Source: Ignelater luminosus (taxonomy: Eukaryota; Arthropoda; Insecta; Coleoptera; Elateridae). From it: a stretch of DNA of 64,000 nt. Of this stretch, positions 46,920 to 58,300 are shown piece after piece. Position numbers and translations under genes: made by a program. How positions within the stretch are numbered: position 1 is the first letter of the stretch; each line of letters begins with the position of its first letter. The notes beneath the pieces were generated by a model that did not search any database, was not told where the DNA came from, and was given only the letters and a program-made list of their open reading frames with translations. Location of the stretch: assembly GCA_011009095.1 (NCBI GenBank), contig VTPC01001072.1, positions 1-64,000 of the forward strand. The letters run 5' to 3'.

Positions 46920-47640
46920 ACATGGACCCAGCTGCATGGATGCAGCACCCGGCAGCATGGACGTACGTAGCATCCAGCTATCGATGAAATTCTCGATGAA
47001 AACCTATTCGGCGAAGAAGTATTTCGCATTACATATCAACTGGTGGATCCCCCGCAGTAAGCGCAACAAGAACCAGAGGAAGCGGGCCCCCGCTCCTCAC
47101 GAAAGCTCATCAACTCCAACAACCCCAGATCCTCCTCAGTCGTCCAGAGCTGAATTGTGCAGCACCGACCCCGATCCTGACCACGACGACGGCTTTAGAA
47201 AAGTTGCCAGTCGCTCCCGGACGAAGCGTCACAAACCCTTCGTGGTAAAACCGCAGCCGGCCTCCACGGCTAATCGCTTCTCGACTTCAGAAGCCGAGAG
47301 CGACGCCGTATTGCACGAAGACCCCGTCACGCGTCCTCCAAAAGTGCCCCCCATGATTCATCCATTCGAAGGACACTTAGATCGGCATCTGGTGGAGCTT
47401 CGCACGGCGAAATCTCGTCGTCACAAAGGCCAAAAACCTGAGCGGCGGCATTTTAATTCAGCCGACGACGGAGCGGGACTTCCACGGTATCAGATACAAA
47501 GAAAATGCCGCACCACTCATACCAGCTATCGGCTGAGAAACCAATCAAGGTCGTCCTCCGAGACATTCCCGAAGTCATCACCGTCAAAGAGGTGAAGCAA
47601 GATCTAGCCAGAGGAAGAAATCTTCCCATACAATGTAAAC
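46920..47640 (+). pseudogene. Jockey-like non-LTR ORF1 (gag) fragment
   Basis: Frames starting near 46922 and 46936 give a Pro/Ser/Arg-rich, RNA-binding-like region (KRNKNQRKRAPAP). Then comes PPKVPPMIHPFEG, which matches the PPPI(H/Y) start of the gag core. After a frame change, MPHHSYQLSAEKPIKVVLRD and IPEVITVKEVKQDLA match the PRE_C2HC domain found before the zinc knuckles of Jockey-like ORF1. The zinc knuckles and ORF2 are absent; coding decays after about 47630. The GC-rich codon use stands out from the surroundings. Confidence 0.75.
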
Positions 47641-50224
47641 AAGAAGAAAAGTGTCAAAACTCAAAATCTTATTTTTCTATTCTTTATGCAATTTTCGTGT
47701 ATTGGTTGCCATATCCATTGGTTCTTCTAATGTCTCACTGATTTTGCCACAGTACCCCGGCTGATTCAGAAGATAACAATGCTAAAAAATACTTCATGAG
47801 GAATTATCTAAAGCCAAGGCTTTCCATTGTGTTGTTTGACATAACCATTTGGCCGACAGATGTGAGAATGTTCGGCGCCTCCACCAAAAATGTCACGTTT
47901 ATGGCTTAGAGACTAGAAAGGTTAGCATAATAAACTTCAAACTAGGAAAAAAATGAGATAGTGTGAATTTTAATAGCGACCTGCAAAATAAGCCTGATAA
48001 GATTCCTTACGTTCACGAAAGTGCCTATAAATCGAATCCCTTATCAATAGACGATCATTTAGATACTCCATAAAAAAGGAACTCTTAAAACGGTTGAATG
48101 TAGAATTTGAATTGACGTTTCTAGTTGAACTAGAGCAAGACTGAAATTCAAAACGGAAAAAATCCGAAATTCATTCTAGGACAAGTCGAATATTTCGTTT
48201 ACTTTCAGCAAATTCGCGAAATAGTTTAATTTAACCCTCCCAAAGTAAAGCAAACTTTCCCATACTTGAGCAAGGATTTAGGGCGTTGCGGATAATCTAA
48301 CAACTACTTTGAATACCCGGACTGCCGGATTCTCGCCTGGAGCGGTTAAATGTTTGTCCTGCTCCTTAAATCCTCTTAGATTATACCCCGTCCTCGTGTT
48401 TGAAAGTAAACTCTCGCAACTTTCTCCTTTTATCTTGTTGTCTACCGTATTCATCATTGCATCCGAAACAAGAAAAATACCCCGGGATTATTACCAGGCC
48501 CCCCTCTTTCTTTCAGCAATGGACTGAAGATTTAAAGTTTATTTTGTTTTATAACATTTTTATAGCGCATATAAACTTGCTGTTTCACTTTTTAGCGTGT
48601 TTTTTTACTACCAAAACCCTCATTTTGTATTCCCGAACTCAGTGTTTTGTTTTGTTTTTTTCTTTACTGGCAGCAAGCTTGTGTTTTGCCCGTTTTAGTT
48701 GAAATTCATTCGAATCTGGGTTAAAACAATGTAATAACATTTTATGAGTTCGGAAAGACTCGATGGAAATTAATTTTATTTTGGACGAAGCTAATTTATT
48801 TGTAATTTTCTCTTTATTGCGATTCTCCCCTCTCTCAATATATTTTTTTAAACTTTTGATGGGAGCAAATGCTTTTTTCCGACTGCGTGACGGGCCACAA
48901 AATTAAATTTTCGCTCGGTGAAATGTGAAATTTAAAATATTTCTGTAATGCCAATTTGTATAACTCGTAGGACTGTTAATAATGATCTGCAGGTCTACAC
49001 AATGGGAATCTGCTTGTTATTTCCGAGCTAAATTGCAATTAAAACATTTTTATCGACGAGATGCAGACGCTTTTTCAAATAACGACGTTTTATTAAATTT
49101 ACTTTGCGTAAAAAGCAAAGATACTCTTTATGAAAAGAGAGACTGTTTTGAGAAAAGTAAACTAAGTTTAGTTTACTTTATTGTCACTAATTACAATTCT
49201 AGATTGTACTAAAAAAATCTTAACACTCTGTATACAATAACGTAATATTTTAGCGCTGCTAAATGAGAATCTTCATCAACTTTAAAGAGTTCTTGACAAT
49301 CATAAGCTAATTGAAGCAGAGCTAATTCGAATTCCATTGTTTTTTGGGTAAACAAAATAATTAGTATCATTTATTCCTGGAATTTGTAAAATTCACCTTC
49401 ATTTAACATTTCTAAAGTTAACATGACATTAAACAGCCAATTAAATATCAAACAAATAGTTGAAAAAAGAATTGCTGCCTGTCTAATCCTGATTGGAGTT
49501 ATATCAAGGCAAGCAACCTAAAATATTTCCCAATTATTAACTATTATAAATTCCAATGCATGAATTCTACTCGCGCACAAATACTTGAACATTGCGATTT
49601 CGATAATTTCATACGTACTAGCATGCGAATGAGCATACAATAAAACGATAAATCAAGATAGTGTCAATATAGACGCTCTTAATAGATAGACAAACTACAA
49701 AAATGTACAAGCAATTTGTCTTACTGCTTCTTGCTCGAGATCCGCTCTCAGACTGCTTGCGAAACGATAAAATTGCTCATTATGGTACATTGTAAAGATA
49801 CTCTTGTCCGAGTTAATTAGCAAGGAAATCCTCGAGTACGTTTAAATAGTTATGATAAGTGCTCCTCCTCCTGACAAAGACAACGCAAAAGTGCACAAAG
49901 CAGTCAAAGTTTGAACAATTCGGTAGAATTGTGACTTTATCGAGTTGAAGCATTCAGTTTTTGACCCACATTTGTTTAAAAATTAAAAAAAAAGCCGCTT
50001 TACTTGAAAGAAGCCGTCAAAGACTGTTTGGATAATCAAAAAGAATTTTCTGCTGATGTTCACTGGAGAACAAATGATGCAAGCGCATTGCAGTCAAGAG
50101 AAGAATTATAAGGAAAAATAAAATCATTACGGAATCTACCTTTTCACTCAACACTTAAAATCCTGTCACCGCGCATGTGTATCAAAACTGCACGGGTAAA
50201 ACTTTTGTAAAGTGAGCTAACGAA
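47641..50224. other. No gene recognised
   Basis: AT-rich, T-rich stretches near 48530-48700. Short open frames only. Confidence 0.4.
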
Positions 50225-53200
50225 CAAGTAAGTTCTCTTTTCGAAAAGATCGTGACTCGTTGAAAGATAAAACCCGACACATCTTTGGTTATAACTTTCT
50301 CGAAAACTGCGGAAACCGATTTGGGGCCACCGTAGGTGGCCCGTTTAGAAGGCAAGCCTGATAAGTATCTGTTTACGTTGAGAAAGAAGAAGGAAGACAT
50401 TGAACTTGGGCTATCTTACGGGATTACTTGGATGGTGGTTCCCAATACGCTTTCAATTGTAACTCCCCCGAGAAGGCTAAAGCAAAGCGAAGTTCGATTG
50501 TGGCTACCGCCGGCGGGCTATTGGAAGGCAAAGCCCGACCCAGCTTGGGTTATCATACGTGGCTCGTTGGAGAGAAGCAAACTCCGACTACAACTTCCAT
50601 CAGAAGATTAAAAGAAGATGAAACCTCGTTTACTTTGAAGAATAAAAAAAGATAAAACCCAGCTAGGACTATCTTCGTGGTTGTTTGAAAGCCCAAGATC
50701 AACGCGTTTCCGAATATAGCTTACTCGAGAAAGCTACAGAAGAGTATAGCCTATTTGAGCCACCGCAGGTGGCGTGTTGCAAGGCAAATCCGGACAAGTC
50801 TCCGTTTATCTCAAGAAGGCTAAATAAGAACAAAATTCAGCTTTGGCTACCTTATGCGGCTTGTTGACGAACGACACGACTCTGAATATAACTTTAAAAG
50901 ATGGTGAAGTCTGATTTGGGCCACCGCGGATGGCCAGTTGGGAGGCACAACCAGGAAGTATTTCCGTTTACCTCGAGAAACATAAAGAGCTATCTTACGT
51001 GCCTTTTCGAAAAGAGAGAGAGGAATGCGAATCGGATCACCGTAAGTGGCCTGTTGGGAGGCAAATCCCAGAAACGTTTCGGTTTATCTCGAGAAAAATA
51101 AATCGTTGGGAGTCTGCGGTTTAACTTCGTCTAGAAGAAAGGGATCCAACACGATTCCGTTTATATCGAGAAGACTAAAGAAGAACAGAAACCAGTTTGG
51201 GTTATCCTACGTGTCTGGTTAAAAACCGAAGCTCGACACGTCTACAATTATAACTTCTTTGAGGAAGTGAAAGCAGGATGGAGTCAGATTTAGGCCACCA
51301 CAGATAGCCTGTTAGATACCAAATAAAAAATGATGCAGCCCTACTTGGGCTATCTTCCGTGGCTCGTCGGAGGGCAACGCACCTCTGATTATAATTTCAT
51401 TGAGAAGGCTAAAGGATATTGGAGTCCGATTTGGACTACCGCAGATGGCCTATTACAAGGCAAAGCCAGGGAATATTTTCGTTTACCTTGAGAAACATAA
51501 AGAACGGAATTCGACGTGGTCTATCTTACGTGGATCGTTCGAGGGCGAAGGCCGACAAGCCTCCAACTGTAACTTCCTCGAGAAGAAAAAGCGAAATTCG
51601 ACTTAGGATATGGTAAGTGGCTTGTTGGGGTATAAAGTCCAATACGATTCTGTTTATTTCGAGAAAGCTAAAGGAGGTTAGAACTCAGCTTGGACTATCT
51701 TACAAAATTAGTTGAAAAGCGAAGCTCGACCCGTTTCAGAACCTCTTCGAGAAAAGAGGCCGGAATCCGATTCGGGCTACCGCAAGCGGCCTGTCGTGGA
51801 ACAAAGTCTAGAAATGTTTCCGTTTACTTTAATAAAGGTAAAGAAGAATAGAGTGTTATCTTATGTTATTCGTTGAGGAACGAAGCCTGACACATCTGCG
51901 ATTGTAACTTCCTCGAGAAGAGAAAGGCCGGTTCACAAATCAGACACCGCAGATGGGTTGTTGGAGGGCAAAGTTCGACACGATTCCGTTTATTTCGAGA
52001 AAGCTAAAGAAGGATGAAACTCAATTTGAGGTATCTTACAAGATTAGTTGAGAATCGAAGTTCAATACGTTTCATAACCGCGCGGCAAAATCCGATTCGG
52101 GTCTTCGCAGGCGGCCTGTCGTGAGACAAACTCAGAAATGTTTCCGTTTATCTTGATAAAGGTAAAGAACATGGGGAGGGCTATCTCGCGTTATTCGTTG
52201 AGGGACGAAACCTGACGCATCCGCAATTGTAACTTCCTCGAGAAGAAAGGCCGGTTCACAATTCAACCACTACAGATGGCTTGTTCGAGGGCAAAGTATG
52301 ACACGATCTCGTTTATTTTGAAAAGGCTAAAGAAGAATAGAACTCAATTTGGGTTATCTTACGTATTTAGTTGGAAGACGAAGCCCGACACGTCTCCGAT
52401 AACTTCCTCGAAAGAAGAGAGCGGAGTCCGATTTGGGCCACCGTAGGCGGCCTGTGAGTGCAAAGTCCAGCACGATTCCGTTTATCTCGAGAAGGCTAAA
52501 GAAATATGGAACTCAGTTTGAGCTATTTCTCGTGGCTGGTTAGAAGGCGAAGCCCAACACTTCTACAATTATAAATTCCTTGAGAAGGTTAATGCAGAAT
52601 GGAGTTCAATTTTGGCCACCGCAGATGGCCTGTTAATAGACAAAGCCGGCACATCTCCGTTTATCTCGAGAAGGGTAAAGAAAAGCAAACTCAGCTTGAA
52701 CTATCGTACGTGGCTTGTTGTTGTTCCGATTATAAATTGAGAAGGTTCGAGTCCGATTTGGATCACCACAGGTGGCCTGTTGGAGGGCTCAGCCCGACAT
52801 GTGTTCGTTAACCTCGAGAAGGGTAAATAAGGACGGAACCTAGTTTGGGCTATCTTATATTGTTCGTTGACGGATCAAGTCTGGCACATTTTCGATTATA
52901 ACAAAAAGGGTAAAAAAACCGAACCAAGCTTGAGCTATCGTACGTGGCTTTTTAGAAGGTAAAGTCCGATACGTGTCCGATTATAACTTGAGAAGGTTAA
53001 AGAAGGTTTGAGCCTGACTTGGATCTGCCCTGTTGGAGGGCTAAGCCCGACACGTGTTCATTAACCTCGAGAAAGGTAAATAAGGACTGAACCTAGCTTG
53101 GACTATCTGATTTTGTTTGGTGAAGGGTAAAGCTTAACACATCAACTTCTTCGAGAAAAGAGGACAAAATTCAATTCAGGTCATCCAGGTGGTTTGTTGG

Positions 53201-53560
53201 TAGGTGCATTGTGCAGGAACGCAACTTGAGCTATTTTACGTGACTCGTTAGAGGGCGAATCCCAATACGTCTCCGATTATAACTTGATGAAGTCAAAGAA
53301 GGTTCGAGTCCAATTTGGGTTACTGTAGGTGCCCTGTTGGATGGCACATCCCGGTACGTCTTCGAGAAGGGTAAAGAAGCACAGAAGCCAGCTTTAGCTA
53401 TCGTACGTGGCTTGTTAGAAGGTGAAGCCCGACACGTGTCCGATTATAACTCGAGAAGGTTAAAGAAGGTTTGAGGACACGTGCCTGTTAACCTCGAGGA
53501 GCTAAAGAAGGACGGAACCTAGTTTGGGCTATTTTTCGTAGCGTGTTAGAGAGCAAACCC
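50225..53560. repeat. ~170-bp satellite array, about 18-20 copies
   Basis: The unit reads roughly GAGTCCGATTTGGGCCACCG, CAGGTGGCCTGTTGGAGGGC, AAAGCCCGACACGTTTCCGT, TTATCTCGAGAAGGCTAAAG, AAGGACGGAACTCAGCTTGG, GCTATCTTACGTGGCTCGTT, GGAGGGCGAAGCCCGACACG, TCTCCGATTATAACTTCCTC, GAGAAG. CACCG(C/T)AGGTGGCCTGTT landmarks recur near 50327, 50504, 50759, 50920, 51296, 51438, 51777, 51948, 52266, 52437, 52614, 52762 and 53321, mostly 142-177 bp apart, with some intervals near 260 bp that indicate partial or missing units. The internal half-units (GAGGGC.AAGCCCGACACGT twice per unit) hint that it grew from a duplication. Unrelated to the 150-bp array. Confidence 0.92.
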
Positions 53561-56344
53561 TCATCTTGTATTTACAAGTTTTTGGTAAGAAGATTAAAAT
53601 GATCCGTGGGGCTTCATTCTTTTTAAATATATTTTCTCGTTTCAGCGCTAGTTAGATAGTAGCATTTTAGTGTAGTCTGTTGTGATATCCAAGCATCCAC
53701 TTCATAAAGTTCACGATAGAGTAATTTCGGGAATAAGAATTAACTCACTTATCAGCAAGTTAATTGCCGGGTGGTACATAAACTTAGATGATTTTGAGAT
53801 TTAAGAAACCATCCCTTAATAGAGTTCGTCGTGTCGATTTCCACTGTGAAAAACTCTAAAGAGTAGAGCCCGACTTTTAAGACAAAAATTGTAACATCTG
53901 GCACCTATGAATATCTTTGGAGTTTAATTATCGATTTAAAACAGAAATTTCGATAACCTTGAGGTCAGAGTTTAAATTTATATCGATTCGAAATACTAAA
54001 ATCTCCGAACCCACTCTCCTTTGCTTAGCTCACCGAAGTGGATTAATTCTTAAGTATTACAGTGCTAACAATGTGTTTAAGTTCTAGAATTCTTTTTCTT
54101 AAAAGATTTGCAAGTCAAATTGGTTTTACATTTTACTAGATTTTGCCCAACTTCGTTTTTACTAACTACAACCAAGTTATTCAAAAATCAAAATGCTAAA
54201 ATGTAGAATTTCAGTTATTTCGTGAAGGAAATGTAAAACCCATTTTTCTTAACAAAATATTACGAGAATGCCCACTCAGACAGATTCTATATGCACACAA
54301 AAACATTTCCGTTAATAATCCTGTTGCTTTGTACTTGATGAACATAAACATGTTCATTGAAACATAAATGATCTGACAGTAAATAATATATCGAACTGAT
54401 TTCTCGCATGACGAATTACTGACAACAGACTGCTGGGTATGGAAACCAATAACGTCTATATATAAACGTCCTTCCTGCTCCCACACTCTTTTCCCAGAAT
54501 TTCCAACCAAAGACGCATTTCCTCGCCGACTCGAGTATTTTAGTCTGGTGAGAGTTTGCCGGATCACAGATATTGATTCTTGCTTTACATTCCTGCTAAA
54601 GGCCCCTTGTTGAATTCCATTTTGCAATAATCTAGCGTCGGTATTTTCATCCTTCGTTCAAAACTTATTAGAATTTTCAAATCCTCCTTTAAAATTTCAA
54701 ACTTCAAAACCATGTAAACAGCTTGCGTGCATAGGAAAAAAAGATCAATTTTGGTTATTTAGAATATCCTAAAAACCATATGTCGTATAAGAAATTTCTT
54801 ATTTACATACGATTAAATTTAATCTAAAAGTAAACATGACAAGATTGGAAATTTTCATATTTTTTATATTAAACATCGAGACAGCGCTTTTGATACACTA
54901 TAGCACTTTTAAAGTCGGCTGTAAAAAGAATTGAAGTGAATAAAATGCACTTCGGGGCCAATGATGCAGTGTTATATATCCGTTTTACGAGAGATTCTGC
55001 TTGGAAATTGGTTTCTTATATTCATCTTCCTTGCCCCTCCTAGTATGTCAGTTTAATTGAAAAATCCCTTCATAGCAAATATCTTCTTACAGAAGCGTAT
55101 TGTTATCCTCTATATTGAGAGGCGTAGAAGAAAATGTTTTGCGATTTGGAATTGTGAGGAAAATGATTGCTTTCAGAAAAATCAATATAAGAGAAAAAAT
55201 ATCTTCTGTGCCGTTAGATAACAAAGAAATTGTAAAATCGGGAATCATAAAGCAATGATCGCTTTTTAACGCTTCGTATTCAATAATACTAACAAGAGAC
55301 ATGCACGAAGTGCACCTCGCCGATATTCTTGAAACTTTGTATGCAGGTAGTACTGGTCAAAACATTAGATACATACGTTTTTATAGCGTCTTTTATTTTT
55401 TGCCGATTTTTCTTTGAAGTTACTAAACTATGTTATTAAGATTTATATGCATTTTGTTTAACGAAAATAGTTTTTTTTAAACTTCGTTCTTTTGACGAGT
55501 TTGTTGTGTAGAGGATAAAAAAGAAACATGAAAATCAAAACAGGTTTATACAGCCTTAACACGAATTTCCAAACTGTTACTCTAAAAATCCTATGATAGT
55601 GGGGAATATAAAAAAAGCCATTGCCTATTGGAAAGGTGAAAAGAGAGGTAATAAGCAATTGAGTAGCGTACAGAATAGATTTAAGAAAGTGAAGTTCACT
55701 TGTAACGTTCACTTTTTGCTCTCGTTATATGTATTATAGTTTAACCTTTGCTGTTGGTATGATCTGGTATTTTGGTAGTTTCTTCTCTTGTTGAAGAGGA
55801 TTTTTTGTAGTTGTTGTGAGTTCACATAGATAGCTGGATTATCCTTTTTGGGTTTTTTTTAGTTACTGAGATCAATTAAGGGTTCACGAACTCTAAGTTA
55901 TTTATTGTAGCAAGCGGGACTCAGGGTATAACTGTTTCTAACATTTAATTTTCTTTGTTTTATTGATGGAATTTTGAACTTCTACAGTTGTAGTTGTATT
56001 TCTGAATATTTATTTTCAATGTAGATTCGGCTAACAATATTGGGTTTTGACCATCTTATCTATGATTTATTATTTATTGCAGTTCAGATTTTTTATTAAT
56101 TGGTTTCAACTAACTTTGTGTAGCTGGTAAATGTTAGTTCTTATTTTTGTCCATTTTATTGGAAGATATCTCATGCGCAGATGATTTTTGTTTTTGATTT
56201 AGCCGAAAATAGATTGAAATTAGAAGTTTTTGTACTAGCCATTTGTAACCCTATCGCTTCCTGTTCGTTTAGGTATTTGGAAACTGCCACAGATTTCGAA
56301 GAAAACTAACTAGGATGAATAGGAGAGCAGACGTTAATCAAGAC
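53561..56344. other. No gene recognised
   Basis: AT-rich; the longest open frame (minus, 54211-54627) has no recognisable motif or splice context. A segment at 55299-55345 has an inverted relative at 60103-60147. Confidence 0.4.
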
Positions 56345-58300
56345 GAGAAACAGTAAATGAAAGCAGAATATAAAAGAGCGCGGAAAGAGCTGAAGGAAAG
56401 TATTCACACCTCCAAGAAGAGATATTGGGAAGAGCTCGAAAACGACATTTGGAGAGACGGCTACATGTTAGCCACAAAGAAACTAAGAAACCACAATCCT
56501 TGTTATCTAACAGCGGAAAAGAGAAGAGAGCAGAGACGCTGTTCTCGACAAGGGCGGATTATTGGCCGGAAGGGGGCAGGACGGAAGAGGTGCCTTTATT
56601 CACTTTACAACAACTGGTAGAAACCACAGGAAACTTAAATAGCGGCAAAGCACAGGGGCCGGACGGGCTGTCAGCAAGAGCCATTAAAAAAGCAGACCAA
56701 GTTACTGATGGAATTAATGAACAACCAGTTAAAGAAGCAAGAATTTCCAGACAAATAGAAAGAAGTCAAGCTGGTACTGGTTCCAAAAGGAAGAAAACTG
56801 ATGAGGAGAATATTACACGCTCGGGAACGTACTCGAAGGACTAATCAGACTGAGAATACAACAAGAACTAGAAAACGGAAACGACCTATCAGAAAGACAG
56901 TACAGTTTCAGAAAAGAGAGGTCAACCCTGGAAGCTGTTCTAGAAGTAGAAAGAGAGAGAAGATTCCCAGACAAATAGAGTGTTACAATTGCGCTAGATG
57001 TCAAGAACGCTTTTGATTTTGCCGTATAGAGCTAAATCATAGAAGAGATGCGAGACAGGAATACTCTGGAATATTTAATAAACACAGGCAGTAGCTATTT
57101 TAAAAACAGACGAGTAAAAATAGGGAGGAACAATGACTAAGAGATGACAGCAGGAGTCCCACAGGGATCGGTCCTCGGACCAACCTTGTAGAACCTCCCA
57201 TATGAGGGAGTGATAACACTGGATCTAAGGGTTGGCATCAAACAGGTAGCGTTCGCAGACGACCTGGCGATTCTTGTAAAAGCCAATGATAAACAAGAAC
57301 TAATATTTAGAGCAAACAAAGCCCTAACCACAGCGGAAGAATGGATGGCAGACCATAGGCTGGAACTAGCGACCAGAAAGACGGAAGCAATGATATTGAA
57401 GGGCTAACGGAAAAGGGGGGGGCATTATATTTAGAGTCCAAGGCAAGGAGGTGATACCAGGCAAGACCTTAAAATATCTAGGTATCATATTAGACACCTA
57501 CGGCACTTTTGGATGCCATGTAGCCACGGTTGCTAAAAAAGTACAAGCAAGGACGGCGATACTTGCCCAAATCATGCCAAACGTGAGAGGGTCGACCAAT
57601 AAGAAATGAGAAATGCTAAGGGGGATGATGCACTCGATTTTACTATACGGGACACCCGCGAAAGCGCCTACAAAACAGCGCCAACAGTAGGCCTACAGGT
57701 TACATCAGGGGTAGTCCCTATCCACCTGATGGTCAGGGTAAGGAATATAATCTATAATCGCCTAGACGGACATACCAAAGAAGCAAGAAACGACGAAAGA
57801 ATCCGGACAATACAACTATGGCAAAGAGAACGGGAAGAGAACACTACACCCGCGCAGTAGACAAAGGGGATTATCCCAAACATCGAAGACTGGGTGAATT
57901 GTAAAAGCCGAAAAAATAAATTACTACAGCTCGCAGATTTTAACAGGCCACGGCTCCTTTAACCCATACTTACAAAGAATAGGGAAAAGAGATAACCACA
58001 AATGTAGATACTGTAACGCTATAGACACGGCTGAACATACGCTCCTCGAGTGTAAGAGATGGAAGCGGCACAGACGCAAAGAGTATAGTGGTATTGGAGA
58101 GGTAGTAACAATAGAAAACCTCCTAAGACTGACGAAAGACGGAAAATGGGAAAAGATAAGCACATTATCAAGCTTATAATGGCACAAAAAGGGGAAGAGA
58201 GACTAGAACAAGGTAGGAGATAAGAGACTATGTGTAAAGGCCACCCATGCTCTGAAGTATGCGCAAGTGATTCCGGGGCATCATGGTGAAAACGAGAGGA
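56345..58300 (+). mobile_element. Degenerate R1-clade non-LTR retrotransposon, 5'-truncated
   Basis: In order and across several frames: EYKRARKELKESIHTSKKRY (pre-RT linker, ~56357); GKAQGPDGLSARAIKKA (RT, ~56645); TAGVPQGSVLGPT (RT, ~57145); VAFADDLAILVKAND (RT catalytic FADD, ~57246) with AEEWMADHRLELATRKTEAM; KYLGIILDTYGTFG (~57475); ILLYGTP (~57637); and a C-terminal CRYCNAIDTAEHTLLEC zinc motif with C-X2-C-X7-H-X4-C spacing (~57999-58050). The order and zinc motif fit the R1 clade. Many stops and frameshifts; ORF1 and endonuclease are missing. It ends near a short A run at about 58347. Confidence 0.87.
57210..57407 (+). pseudogene. Reverse transcriptase palm fragment (FADD)
   Basis: The longest clean RT piece of the R1-clade element, 65 codons, includes AFADDLAILVKAND followed by NKALTTAEEWMADHRLEL and KTEAMILKG, the standard RT motif C and thumb-side sequence of non-LTR elements. 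It terminates at TAA 57405-57407. Confidence 0.85.

Noticed and set aside
50336..51616. Several repeated open frames with Lys/Arg-rich repeats
   Set aside because: They switch frame along the 170-bp satellite and carry no domain; satellite by-product.
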